DNA of 64,000 nucleotides from Thysanoteuthis rhombus (GCA_963457665.1 OY735233.1:30204676-30268675), one strand, 5' to 3'; positions 23,740-34,524 are shown, counted from the first letter of the stretch. Notes: generated by a model from the sequence alone, not told the origin. Translations and numbers: made by a program.

Positions 23740-25030
23740 ACGAGGTGTACTTCTAATGAGGAGACCTCAACTCAAAACATAGGCTATGAGGTTGACCCCG
23801 GAAGTCATTCACAAAGTATGCTGAAATTTCGCAAATGGTTATATCATCTCACGACGAAGATTGCGATCTATGCTAGGTAGACTTCTGAGTCCATTCAAGG
23901 TCACCAAAAGTCATATTTGGTGGCAATTTAGCACCAATGGAACTGAGGCTAGGCATAGAGATATGTCTTTCCATAGCAGAGGTGAAATGCAATACTGAGT
24001 CGATCTCTGAAGTTGAAATAATCAGTGAACATTTGTGGTCACTTCTAGCCAATCATGAGTCGTGTGCTCCAATCGAGCACCAATCTACTCACATTAAGGT
24101 AACAGGCTGGGTGATTTTGAACATTGAGGTCATCCAAGGTCAAAATTGGTATTTCTGGTCATTTCTCTTCAATTTTCCATTTTTTTTTGTAATAATTTCG
24201 CACCTATGGAACTAAAATTTAGCCTAGGGGGAAATCTTACCTTGGTGAAGGATATGGACAATGCAAGATTGATCTCAAAAGTCATTTTAAGTCATCTGAG
24301 GTCATTTCATTTTTAGCCAAATCTAAGTTGTTAGCCACAATTTTGTATCCATTGAACTGAAATTTGACATAAAGATAATTTATTTTCACAGCAAAAGTAT
24401 TTTAGAAAGTGGTTTTGATATCGGGGGCAACCTAGGATGCAGAAATATTGCCTAAGGGTACATCTTTACACGGCAAAAGTTGAAGGCAACGGGAGGTTTT
24501 TGCTGGAGATCACTAAAAGTCACCTGAGGAGATTTCTGGTATTCTCTGGCCAAGTAAAGCTATCCGAATATAGTGCATCCGATTGAGTTTGCAATAGAGG
24601 ACAAATAGTTATTGACCCAACAGGTCATCGAGCGGATAGGAATTAATTAAATTGGATGAGTAGAATATTTTGACCATCGTTTTACGCTGAGACATCCTAG
24701 AGCACAATTTTGGATTAAATTAACTTTTTGCAGCCAAAAAATTACATTTTTTGTCGGTAATTTAGTACCTTGAGTTAAATGAGGCAAAAACATAATTCAT
24801 TGATGGTTATGACCTACAGGATCATTAGAGGTCAGAGAGGTCTATTCTAGAATAAAATTGCTCATTCTAGCCATATTGTGGCCGAAGATATCTATTCCTG
24901 GAGTAAAATTGAAACGTTTGGTTAACTTGGCCAGAAAAAGGCTATAGGATTGATGGTGCTGACCTGTAAGGTCATTGGAGGCCCGCAAATGTCAATTTTT
25001 GAATGAAATAGTTTCTTTTTGCCAAATGAA
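23740..25030. repeat. Ancient, highly diverged tandem array with recurring AGGTCA
   Basis: A phrase of the type 'caccaatggaactgaaatt' (23932, 24201, 24346) recurs with about 145-270 bp between starts. Each is followed by a 'gatctctgaggtcat' or 'cattttaagtcatctgaggt'-like segment and then 'tctagccaa'. AGGTCA or close variants occur near 23897, 24127, 24137, 24302, 24624, 24831 and 24973. Units are too diverged to count. The array is probably a very old satellite-like duplication; an old dispersed element is the alternative. Confidence 0.5.
24127..24142 (+). promoter_or_regulatory. AGGTCA direct repeat with 4-bp spacing (DR4-like)
   Basis: AGGTCA-tcca-AGGTCA, two perfect nuclear-receptor half-sites in tandem. 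DR4 is the classical spacing for TR/LXR-type heterodimers with RXR. It lies inside the diverged array, where AGGTCA is common, so chance is a strong alternative. Confidence 0.25.
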
Positions 25031-25811
25031 AAAAAAAACACTATAAGGTATTACAACTAAATTCTAAAATTGTAACAAAGCACAAGGAAAATCACTCAAG
25101 ATCGCTGGCCTTTACCTGACCCCAATGCTTTCCCCATGAACATCTTTACATAAGTTGTTCTAAGGCTGGTTCCCCTGTCAACCTTTTCAAGCTGGCACCT
25201 AATGGGAGAACACTCATGTAGTGTATCCAACAGTCCTCTCAGAATAAGCGACATCATTTGTTCTGTTACGGTTACTTTTTCCAGATGTACATAGTGTAAA
25301 TAGTTTTTCATTTTTTGTGTTGAGTAAAAATAAATCCATCAAATGGCGTCTTTTTCTTGTTTGGTTATGTTTCAAATTGTTTTCCCTACCAGTAGAGAAA
25401 TGTATTCGTTCATAAAATGTCTCCTACACACCATTTGAAACTATGGACTCTTCAACTTTTGATGATTTCAGTTCCGTTTGATAGTAGCCAAGATAAAATT
25501 GATTTTATCGCAACTATTACCAGCTTTGAAGTTGTGAACTATAAAGTCTTAATGTAAGTAAGAAAATGCAAAGAGACTGCTCGAACACTCTCATAAACAC
25601 GGGTAGCAGATGCTTTAATGCCCCCCAGTACACATGCACACACACACACATACATATATGATTATAATCAATGCTCCCTTCTTTAGGGTTGAGCTCTCGG
25701 AGGTGGAGCACCCATCTGCTATAAGCAACTAAGCAATGCTCTTCTAACTGGAATCGAGCACAATGGTTGATGGGGAATCATGTGTAAATAAATATATCGC
25801 TTAATTCAGTT
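25031..25811. other. Unassigned DNA
   Basis: The stretch 25096-25311 has a 71-codon minus-strand frame without recognisable features. Confidence 0.4.
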
Positions 25812-25876
25812 CTGCGTAGGGCAGGGGTAGAGCATCTGACTCCAGATCTTGAGCAAAGGTTTCAACCCCACCTAGC
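25812..25876 (+). repeat. tRNA-Trp-like SINE head
   Basis: 'gtagggcaggggtagagcat' supplies the D-arm/A-box. TCTGACTCCAGATC at 25835-25848 is the tRNA-Trp anticodon arm, with CCA at 25842-25844, and AAGGTTTCAACCCC at 25856-25869 is a near-consensus T-arm/B-box. The 5' acceptor strand is absent and the sequence continues into a GC-richer body ('agcggtgctggagggatatc') to about 25970. This fits a tRNA-Trp-derived SINE better than a working gene. Confidence 0.6.
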
Positions 25877-26251
25877 GGTGCTGGAGGGATATCGAGTCTA
25901 CAGCCACACTGAAGAGTGGTAATGCAACAAAACATCTGTCTGTGGATGACACAGTTACCAATTTACCGTAAAGAAAAATGCAACATGTATCGAGATATTT
26001 CGTACATATCATTTTTGACGCCACGGGTAAACTAGTATAACATGACTTAAAAAGATTGCTCTTACTTTTCTTGTTATATTTAGCCAATGTTTCTCAAAGT
26101 TTTGTGTACTGCATTTGTCCAGATTTGTTGGCCTTTCTCAGTGGTCAGCCATCCTTCAACAAGCTACATTGGTGGCTGATATATCATTTTCTCATTTCAG
26201 AGCCTATCGGGCAATTCTTTTAACTTTATGATTTTTAAGTGCAGAATCGTA
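25877..26251. other. Possible SINE body, then unassigned DNA
   Basis: Sequence to about 25970 may belong to the SINE above; nothing was recognised beyond it. Confidence 0.35.
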
Positions 26252-26618
26252 CCCGAAGTCTGTGTCGTATCCAAAGTTCAAGTGTTCTTATGTAAAGTCG
26301 TAACTAAAATCTGCGTATCTTAAGTGAAGTTGTGACGAGAAATCTGTCTTTTTGAGAAAGGTTGTTACCGAAACCTGCGTGTATCCAAGTAAAGCAACCA
26401 AAATTTGCACTTTTCTAAGAGAAGTTGAAACCAAAATTCGTGACTATCTAAGTAAAGTAAGCAAAACTTACGTCTACATGTAAAGTAAACAAAATTTGCT
26501 GTATCTAAGTTAAGTAACCGAAATCTGTGTTTCTAAGTAAAGTCATCACCAAGATCTGCGTGTATCTTAGTAAAGCAACCAAGATCTGCGTGTATCTGAG
26601 TGAAGTAACTCAAATCTC
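26252..26618. repeat. Decayed minisatellite, unit about 28-33 bp
   Basis: About twelve imperfect copies of a unit like 'aaatctgcgtgtatctaagt' plus 'aaagtaacc'. The last units are the most alike ('aagatctgcgtgtatcttag' versus 'aagatctgcgtgtatctgag') and the left ones the most diverged, which suggests recent turnover at the right end. Confidence 0.8.
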
Positions 26619-26769
26619 CGGTAGAAAAATTGTATTTTGATTCCAGTTGTTTGTTTGCGAAATGGAATTCCTTCATTGGTGGATTCCTTGCGTTATGCTG
26701 CCCCGTGGATGCATCAACAACAAATACATCCACAATTTTATTTTTAAGATTATTTCGTTTTTTTTTCAT

Positions 26770-27636
26770 GTTTTCCTTTGTTCTCCTGGTTTCTGTATTC
26801 ACATACTCTCTCTCCATTCTGTCTCTTTCTTTTTCTCTCTTCTCACTTCCCCTCTCTCTGTGTCTGCTTCAGTGTCTGTCTCTCTGACTCCTCTGTATTT
26901 CCTTCTTCCCTTCTCTTTTCTTATCTCTTTGTAATCCTTTTACCCCCCTCTCTTTTCTGCAGGTGTTTCTCTTTCCCTCTCTCTGTGTGTCTCCACTGTC
27001 TCATTCTTTCTCTTACTTTTGCCTCCCCACTTCACATATCCCTATTTTCTTACTTCATTTCACCCTATGTCTTTCCTTGACTCTGTTTTGCTTTCTCTCT
27101 TGTCGTCTTCAGTTTCACCCCTTTTCTTTCCAATCATTTTTCTCTGTCTGTCTCTGTCACTGTCTGTTTATCTCTCCCTCTCTTCCCTCCCTCCCTCCTC
27201 CTCACTCTCTTTCTCCGTGTTTTTATTCCTATCTTTCCCTGCAGGGTTGTCATTCATTCTTTTCACTTCTGTTTCTACAAAGCATCTTTATTATTGTCTA
27301 CCAAGCCTCGTTTTCATTTTCCCGCGCCATCTTTTACTTTTGCCTCCAGCATTTTGTACTTTGTCGTGTTCTTGTCTCTAAAGTTCTCTTATGCTTCATT
27401 TTTCTTTCCCTTCTTCCATTTTCTTCGAACAAGTTCTTGACATATCTTTTACCAAGTTGACCGATTCTATTCGTCATGATTATTTACGTTCGTTGTTTCG
27501 CTTCCGTTTGAATTGTCTTCAATTGTCTTTTCTTTATCATTTTGTGTTTGTTGGTTGGCTGGTTTTCTTGTCAACGTTTCAACATTTTCTTACGTACATT
27601 CATTGTCTTTTTAAAAAATAATTTCTCCTTCTGTTA
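26770..27636. other. Long pyrimidine-rich tract
   Basis: About 860 bp dominated by C and T on the plus strand, the longest such tract here. Plus-strand frames of 100-165 codons (Ser/Leu/Phe/Pro) are artefacts. It ends at an AG that borders a candidate exon. Confidence 0.75.
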
Positions 27637-27639
27637 CAG

Positions 27640-27738
27640 GGAAGATTGAAGCGTATGAGGACCAGAGGAAAGAAGGAAGAAACAAAGAAAGGTGATCTGA
27701 ATAATAAACCAAGTTTAGTTATTCTAAACAAGGAATAA
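27640..27738 (+). CDS. Candidate short terminal exon (weak)
   Basis: 'ataatttctccttctgttac' followed by AG at 27638-27639 (CAG 27637-27639) makes a good 3' splice site. The following frame encodes a basic 32-residue tail (GRLKRMRTRGKKEETKKG then DLNNKPSLVILNKE) and a stop at 27736. An alternative frame reads KIEAYEDQRKEGRNKER and stops, and a GT at 27692 could end an internal exon. The sequence is purine-rich like its downstream surroundings, so chance is quite possible. Confidence 0.2.
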   Translation, partial: GRLKRMRTRGKKEETKKGDLNNKPSLVILNKE

Positions 27739-28282
27739 ATAAACGAAGAAAGGACAGAAGCTTTAATAAAAAAAAACAAACAAACTGTGTTTTAAATATC
27801 ATGACAAGTTTGAAAAAATAAAAAGTATTTAGTAATTTTAAGTAAAGAATAGATGAATGAAGATAGAAAGGAGAAAAGAAGAAATAAAACATCCATGTTT
27901 CAAATATCAAAACTTAGTCGTTTAGATTGGGGTTATATGAACAATCAAATGTATATAACAGAAAAGATGAAAAAGATTTCAAGTCTTAAAACAAGATATT
28001 TTGAAAAGAAGGAAGGAAAGATACATTTGTAAAAGATGAGAATACATTAATTCCTCCAATCCAGATAAGAAATGAATGAAAGAATGAATAATCGAATGAA
28101 CAGACGAGAGATAAAAATAAGAAGTTAATAAGCAAATAAAATTAATTTTCTATAAGGAATAAAGGAAAAGAAGTAAAAAGAGAAGAAAATATTTTGGAGA
28201 ACTATAGCAAGTTCCTTACCTCTGTATGGTAAACTATTTCGTGAATTCTTTCCTCACTGGGTGCTTCAGAAATGTAACTACC
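27739..28282. other. A/G-rich unassigned DNA
   Basis: Purine-rich on the plus strand, with gaatga, aaagaa and ggaaag words; no gene was seen. Confidence 0.5.
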
Positions 28283-29160
28283 AGGGGAAAATGTTTCTGG
28301 TTTTAAGCGTAGGCCTTCCCTGATTTACAATCCCGAGAACACCCCTCCGTGCATTCAAAAACAATAATTAACACACCCCGCCCGTCCATTACAGGTCTAA
28401 GCTTAAATCGTGGATGTTTCAGGCATTGTTTGAAAACTGGTTTTTATCGTGCTTCATTCCTTGTGTTCGGTAATATTGAATAGAAAAAGTGCTCTACCCA
28501 AGATTTCGTTACTTTTAGATAATGGACCTGAATATCGCTCTCATCCGGTTGTTGAAGTTATCTATTTGCAACATAACACAACTTACCATTGGATCATGGT
28601 ACAATTTACTTTTAAAGCTTATTATCCACGATCCACATTTCTACAAGCCACAGAAGCAACAGATAATGGAGAAATAGCATTGTGCGATTATTTTGGAAAT
28701 GTTAGTACTTACATGAATACACACTTTTCAAGGCTTCGATAAAGAGGATACGCTTGGCAAAATTATAGCTAACATTGTGGATCTTGTAAAATATCTTGAA
28801 TTAGAAGTTGAAATGGAAGATGTGAAATAATTATTAGATTCTGAAACGAAGGAATTGACGAACGAAGAGTTATTTATAATAGAAACAGTAAGAGCTATGG
28901 AGAGGAAAAAAGAAAGAGGAAGACAAAGAAGAGTAGCCGTGGAAGAAGGTCATTGTGAATGAGTTTTCACAAGTGAATAAAACCGTCGCTGATTTGAAAA
29001 CATGGACCAGAAAGTCAGAGGATTTCGAGAAATTTAGGGAACTTTAATTTTCTATCCTTGAATTTACGAAGAAAAAAGAGCCAACGGAGTGGACGACATT
29101 GAGGACATTCTTGAAACCTGTGTCACGCCCATCAAAAAACAGAAGACAGTAACAAAGTAA
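28283..29160 (+). pseudogene. Tigger/pogo-type transposase relic (C-terminal two thirds)
   Basis: Successive segments in changing frames match the Tigger (TIGD1-like) DDE transposase in order: GENVSGFKRRPSLIYNPEN (28283), LKSWMFQALFENWF (about 28400), LLLDNGPEY with catalytic-type Asp at 28518-28520, HNTTY-WIMVQFTFKAYYP-RSTFLQATEAT, DLVKYLELEVEMEDVK, and ETKELTNEELFIIE. The N-terminal CENP-B-like DNA-binding domain and first Asp are not visible. Stops and frameshifts separate the segments. A terminal inverted repeat follows at 29572-29640. Confidence 0.85.
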
Positions 29161-29571
29161 AAGTTCCACTTTGAAAAGAAAATGAATCATAAAATATATA
29201 TTTTGAAAGGTATCTTTTTCTGAACTTTTTTTCCTGAAAATAGAAAAAAAAATATGCCATCATCATTTTTTTTTTTACCTAACATTCACTTTAAAAATAC
29301 GATATCGTATTTGTTACCTATTTCATCTTAAAATGTGTTATAAATTTAGATGTTTTTTGTTTTGTTTTTTTGACTTGTTATTGATATGTTGACAATGTTT
29401 AGATTTAAAAGATTGTCTTGATTTAAAGTCCAGTGTTGTCAATTTAAATGTTTTTTTCAATCTTTTGGATTTAAGTAACTTTCAGAACGAAAAAAAATAA
29501 ATGAAAATTCATATCTAAATTGGCAACTCTAAAGGAGCGTATCATACAAATATTTCGGAAAGAAATTCTCC
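29161..29571. other. 3' non-coding part of the Tigger element, AT-rich
   Basis: Lies between the transposase remnant and the 3' terminal repeat, with long A and T runs. Confidence 0.5.
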
Positions 29572-29640
29572 GACTTACGACCATTTCGAGATACGACCTG
29601 TCAGTCGGAACGGAATCTGGTCGTAAGTCGGGGAATACCT
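29572..29640 (+). mobile_element. 3' terminal repeat of the Tigger element
   Basis: Reads 'ccgacttacgaccatttcga' to 'gtcgtaagtcggggaatacc' and ends in CCT with TA following at 29642-29643. Inverted, it begins AGGTATTCCCCGACTTACGA, the layout of pogo/Tigger termini. It is itself palindromic (CGACTTACGACC and GGTCGTAAGTCG). No matching left terminus is visible before 28283, so the copy is probably 5'-truncated. Confidence 0.65.
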
Positions 29641-29825
29641 ATATAAGCGCACATACATACATTTATAATTACTAAGTGCTTTGCATATGTGCTTGTTCAA
29701 ATATTGTCCATAATTTTGTGAAGAGTCGTTAACAATCAGAGAGTTTTTCGGACGATTGGTTTTATTGTTTCTGTAATATTAATCATTTAAGGTTTGGTCA
29801 ATTAATTTTACAGCTTTTCTCATTG

Positions 29826-29939
29826 GTACTATCCGTAAGTAAAGAGACAGATTCTCTTTTCGGCAGAACTACTGTTTGCTACAGTTTGGTTACTTGACAC
29901 TACCAAAAAAGAGTCCCTTTCGTTATATACGGATAGTAC
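29826..29939. mobile_element. Tiny fold-back MITE, about 114 bp
   Basis: GTACTATCCGTA at 29826-29837 is matched exactly by TACGGATAGTAC at 29928-29939. The similarity continues inward with small indels (AGAGACAGATTCTCTTTT against AACGAAAGGGACTCTTTT). The class is unknown and a target-site duplication is not clear. Confidence 0.45.
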
Positions 29940-31451
29940 ACCAGAAAAAACTCGTAGAATAGATGATTCTAAACGTTGTGGGAACAAGAGAGGAGGTTAG
30001 TTGTCCGAAAATCTTTTTGATTATGCTTGTTCATGTTAACACATCAAGTGTGGTGGTCAGTCCGATAGTCCAGCCAGTGAACAACTCCTAATTCCTTTCT
30101 AGAGTGGTCAGTTTACAAAGTGAACTTTCTTTCTTGGCCTTGAACACTTTTTTACATCTCAATATAAAATACTGAACTTACAAAACTTCTGTGTTAGAAT
30201 CATCAGCAACGATCGCACTTGCATTGGTGTGACAGTCGCAGCGACGCCGACGACGTCTTCAACGTTAAATTTCATAGCCAGCCCAATTCCACTCATTGCT
30301 GAGGAGACTGGCTTTGGAAAATCTTCGAAAGATTCGATTGTATTTTTCATTATCCTGCCTTAGTCAAATCCTTTACAAGGCAAGGTTGGGCTATTACACT
30401 TCAAATGACGGAAACTTCCGTTGTATTGTCATCAATAGCAACTCTTTTATATCTGTGAGCCAGGGCTTTTATCTTACAAAGGATAAGTATTACCCATCGC
30501 CAGTCTCCCTGGTCAATAGGTTGATGATGTCACAGCAAGTCTGATTGGAATGAAATCTCTCTTCTAACAGACAAAGACCCCAACGACCATTTGCCACTAG
30601 AGCCATTCCTGCATGATTGGTAATTTTAAAAAAACAAATGAGATTCCATGCAGAACTACTACATTGCAGCCTTTGTAAGTCACAGAAATCTTATAATAGT
30701 GGACACACGTATATGCCATATACATTTGAAGATAGAGACAGAATTGTAGAGAGGTGGAGATAAAGAAAGATACGTATATATGTATGTGTTCACGGCAGAG
30801 ATTATTGTTATCTGGGTCAAAGGGATTACCGTTTTAATTTTTGTCATTATTCGTTTTTTCTTTAAATGTTCTATCCGGTTTTTTTTTTTAAAAAAAGTCT
30901 TATTAATAATTTTTAAACCTCTTTCTTTCTTTCTTACTTCTAGTCGACTTGACATGAATTTTCTTTTTTAGAACTTTTTAAAGTTAACCCCACGAAGGCC
31001 TTTTTTCATGTTGTTTGTCATTTCTCTCTTCATCCCATCTCCAGTTCCCAAGACACCAGCATGTTTATTTGTCCTAATTTTGCATCCAACTTGACAGGTT
31101 CTACGATAAAAGTGAGGACTAATCTAGAGGTATAAACAAAAGAACTTATGGAATCATTCAAAGCGAAAGAACTCACCAGCACCAAAACAATGACAGAAGA
31201 ATGAACGAAACAGCCGACATAGGATCGAAAATCGTGGCTTTTGTGAATACTATATAAAAAATAAAGATTATCGTTTCACCCCATATAAAAGATAAGAGGA
31301 ATTAGAACGAATTGAAAAATATTGAAAATATGAAGGGTTCTAAAATCTTGAAAAGTAAAAAAAAAATGACATTAATATAAATGTAAAATTTTGTATTAGG
31401 ATTAAATTATTTCAGATCCATGCTCCACACCCACACACACATACTACTTAA
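29940..31451. other. Unassigned DNA
   Basis: A 63-codon minus-strand frame at 30159-30350 (MKNTIESFEDFPKP, then FNVEDVVGVAATVT) sits in a GC-richer patch and meets GTAAGT near its 3' end, but no 3' splice site is convincing. Listed only as a weak exon candidate. Confidence 0.35.

Positions 31452-31513
<62 letters not shown>
31452..31513. repeat. Compound (CT)n(CA)n microsatellite
   Basis: CT to about 31470, then about 21 CA units. Confidence 0.95.
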
Positions 31514-31516
<3 letters not shown>

Positions 31517-31939
31517 TATTGTATACCAAATACGTATGCACGTTGGCATATAGTAAACTTATGTCATTGTAACAATCTTTCACTGTTTCTCTTTTTCAGT
31601 CTAATAATTTTCTCTTTCTCTCACTATCTTGTGTGATTGGTAACGAGTCACACCAATTCGTCTTCTGGGGGACCAGCAATAAGAATGTTTGGCAATGAGA
31701 CTATAGTAACCTAGCAGCCATTGGCATGAAATGACTCCTTGTAGAATGGGAATACTGTAACAGCATCTTTCAGTGAATGCCTCCTCTTCTAGCGGACTTT
31801 GAAAATACATTTTGGGCGTAAGGAATCATCAGAGTGAAGGCAATCTCTAACACAACGCCTTCATTCAAGAGAAACAATTGATTTCGAATATTGGACTAAG
31901 AAGAGAGGTGGTTATAGTTCAGCATTTTACTGGAACATT
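31514..31939. other. Unassigned DNA
   Basis: Nothing recognised; it abuts a LINE 3' end. Confidence 0.4.
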
Positions 31940-32172
31940 TACGCTTGTGAGAGAACCATGGGAAGAGAAATGCTTGGGACAACTCGAAGAGATTGATGCC
32001 CATAGGATAGTAAATGTAGTAGGAAAAGACCTGACACAAGATGGAGGGATGAGATAGAAAGGTCTGCCGGTTAGACATGGCAGGGATTAGAGCAATCGCG
32101 GACATAGGAGGAAATGGGATAGGCTTTTGTCCAGCAGTGGACGTACAAGGTTTGTTGTTGCTGCTGCTGATG
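31940..32172 (+). pseudogene. RTE-like LINE, extreme 3' fragment
   Basis: ACERTMGREMLGTTRRD is read at 31940-31990, the '-RAMERxMLG-SLRDR' block near the C-terminus of RTE-type reverse transcriptases. It is followed by DTRWRDEIERSAG and AFVQQWTYKV in shifted frames, then a TTG/CTG/TGATGA simple tail at 32150-32172. It is a different subfamily from the 9.7 and 60.3 kb copies, because the end reads 'cagcagtggacgta' rather than 'caacgacggacg'. Confidence 0.75.
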
Positions 32173-32499
32173 ATACCAGCCACAGTGGTCTGATTTATAA
32201 ACGCCAGTTCGTACCTTGAATCTAATGAGCAAAGTGAAATTTACTGCTTTTTATGCTGAGACGATTATATGAGCATTTTAAAGTATAGAGGAGGAACTTT
32301 GATACGATTTTGATTTTGGACTTCTCGCACAGATCTCCCAGATAACAATCCGCTCATATAAATGTATTCACCAAAACTGGTCAATAATAAATCGTTATTT
32401 ACAATTTCCTTTTTCTCATGCAACCAATTACCATGATTGTAATATTTGTGCTGCTTTTTCATCGCAGTTCTTCTCAGACAGGATCAGTCCCTGGAGCTC
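32173..32499. other. Unassigned DNA
   Basis: No recognised content. Confidence 0.4.
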
Positions 32500-32575
32500 T
32501 GATAGCAAGATCGGTAGGTCAGATACCACGCCTCCATTTGGCATAGAGGGACGTTGGTTCGAGTCTTACCAAGGA
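32500..32575 (+). repeat. tRNA-like SINE head
   Basis: 'tgatagcaagatcggtaggt' fits an A-box/D-arm, and GTTGGTTCGAGTCTTACC at 32553-32570 contains a near-perfect B-box (GGTTCGAGTC). Downstream sequence to about 32640 may be the SINE body. The acceptor stem does not close. Confidence 0.55.
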
Positions 32576-32689
32576 TTTATTCTTAATTCCAATCAGTGCT
32601 GTTTATCTACTTTCGGCCGAAGGAATCTGGTCAGAGAATATTTGTGATAAAAAGCAACGGACATTTCAAGCTGAAGATGAATAGAGACA

Positions 32690-32990
32690 TAAAATGAAAA
32701 AAAAAGTAGTGATTTACAGTATTTCATCTACTAATAAATAGATTGGTCGATTATGCTTCAAGAAAAAATGAAAAAAAAATGTTGAAAGAAGAGTGAAAAA
32801 AACAAAAAAACAAACCCAAAAACCTCCAAAGAAACCCCAAAAACATGGCGACAGGAGAAACTTTATAAAAACTACAAAAAAATGAGTCCAATAAATAAAA
32901 AGAAGAGGAAATTGAAAACACCGAAGGGGGGGGTATGGAAGAGAAAAGCAAAACAGAAAAGGGAAAAGAAGAAAAACAAGCTTGGCTGCT
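32690..32990. other. Purine-rich strand-asymmetric tract
   Basis: A- and G-rich on the plus strand, including a seven-G run near 32927. The Phe/Leu-rich minus frames of 97 and 66 codons are artefacts. Confidence 0.6.
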
Positions 32991-32999
32991 TCATGGACA

Positions 33000-33298
33000 A
33001 ACACCACTTCTACTTCTATCCCAAATGAAGATGATTACTACGAATTTTGCATTTTATCGAAAAGTATATCATAAAAATATATATTTTAGTTTAAGTGTAT
33101 TCATTTATTAAGATGAAATAAACCGTTGCATATTTGTATCGTGAATTTTCGTAGATATGTATGAATTGTCAGTGTCGATATTCGATCACTTAGTCATGAT
33201 TTCAAACCATGAGAGGGAAATGTTGATTTCATATATCGCCTCGGCTTAACGTGAGGGACAGAAAAAAGTGATGAGTTCACTCCCCTGAATTAGGAACT
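33000..33298 (+). repeat. Family B element with internal tRNA-like body, copy 2
   Basis: The upstream module 'acttctacttctatcccaaa' plus 'gatgattactacgaattttg' precedes 'aagatgaaataaaccgttgc', also seen at 46.8 kb. The tRNA-like part follows ('cgatcacttagtcatgattt', 'caaaccatgagaggga'), then 'cctcggcttaacgtgaggga' and 'ctcccctgaattaggaac', shared with the 57.8 kb copy. Confidence 0.6.
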
Positions 33299-33479
33299 TG
33301 CGTTTTTACATATGTCACTTTCACTTTTCGTTAGCACATGATGAAAAACGAGTAGCACGCACCAGACAGGGGCAAAGCTCACAAAAGAGAGAGAAGAAAG
33401 AATTCTATAGATTTGAATAGGTGATAGGGAATAGATATATAATCTGAGGGGTAGCAGACTTCTAAAGTCAGTGCACATC
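33299..33479. other. Unassigned DNA
   Basis: No recognised content. Confidence 0.35.
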
Positions 33480-33965
33480 TGCTCCGTTTGAGCGTCTGGG
33501 ACATTTACTGTTGCCAGCAGCCGCACTCTCCGGAGTATCTAAGTATAGAAGTTACAGAGAGCCATATTATCCGGGGTATACCATCTGCTCAAAATTGCAG
33601 ACAACCGTACTCTCCTGATTCTCCTTCAAAGGGAGGTAGAACTCTATAGCCAGCACTGTGGATTGTTCACATTCTGCCGTCTAAACACAGGTCAGCATTA
33701 CTGTTAGAACACTTCTGCAAAGGAGTGACGGAATCCCACGCCTGGCATGCATCTGACAAGAAGAAGGACACTCCTGTCAAACCTACGGCCTTGGAATCCT
33801 GTTTCCTATCCGTGATACCTCAGTGGACCATAGGATGTTAACCCTTGATTAAAGGGTGGGGTTGGTCCTGGGCAAGCTAGCCTCATCTTAAAAATCCATT
33901 GCTGGAGGGAAAATCTGCACATAGGCCTCGCCGTCTATAGTCTCACTGCTGTGGTAATCACTCCC
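33480..33965. other. GC-richer non-coding block, probably an old repeat
   Basis: About 480 bp clearly richer in G and C than its surroundings, with no sustained frame on either strand. Phrases such as 'gggtggggttggtcctgggc' and 'aggcctcgccgtctatagtc' look like the 5' region of a LINE or a retroposed transcript, but I cannot assign it. Confidence 0.35.
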
Positions 33966-34043
33966 AACAATCTTCGCACGCAAAGCCCAGCCATTCATAC
34001 ATAGATAAAGAGAGCGAAAAGGAGATGATAAAAGATGGATCTA

Positions 34044-34045
<2 letters not shown>

Positions 34046-34095
<50 letters not shown>
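34046..34095. repeat. (GA)n microsatellite
   Basis: About 24 GA units ending in a G run. Confidence 0.95.
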
Positions 34096-34099
<4 letters not shown>

Positions 34100-34445
34100 A
34101 TGGAATAGGTGGAAACTAAGAGGAGTGGGGGGGTGAAAAAATTGCAGTTAAGAAGAGGTAATGTTAAAAAAACTGAAGTTAAATCTGCCAATAATAAGGT
34201 AAGGGCAATATTGAAAAGAATCAGTAGGAGTGGACCGAAAGCAACGTACATGAAATTCAATTGAAATAAGGCGAAATCTTATTAAATAATGACTGGCAAA
34301 TTCAAAGAATTTAAAGGAGGCAAAAATCAATCGTAAAAATCAATTTTTTTAGAATTTACAATTCTTGTTCAATTGCAAGATGGAAAAACTCAAGGCAGAA
34401 TTGAATACCGTTGATGCAGGAAGTGTTACACGCAGATTTTTCTGC

Positions 34446-34484
<39 letters not shown>

Positions 34485-34524
34485 AATCTATATATCTATA
34501 TCTATCTATCTATCTATCTATCTA
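34446..34524. repeat. (TATC)n microsatellite
   Basis: About 18 TATC units with two interruptions. Confidence 0.93.

Noticed and set aside
26963-27460. 165-codon Ser/Phe/Leu frame resembling a membrane protein
   Set aside because: Lies wholly in a pyrimidine-rich tract, and overlapping frames are equally open. No domain or codon bias is seen.
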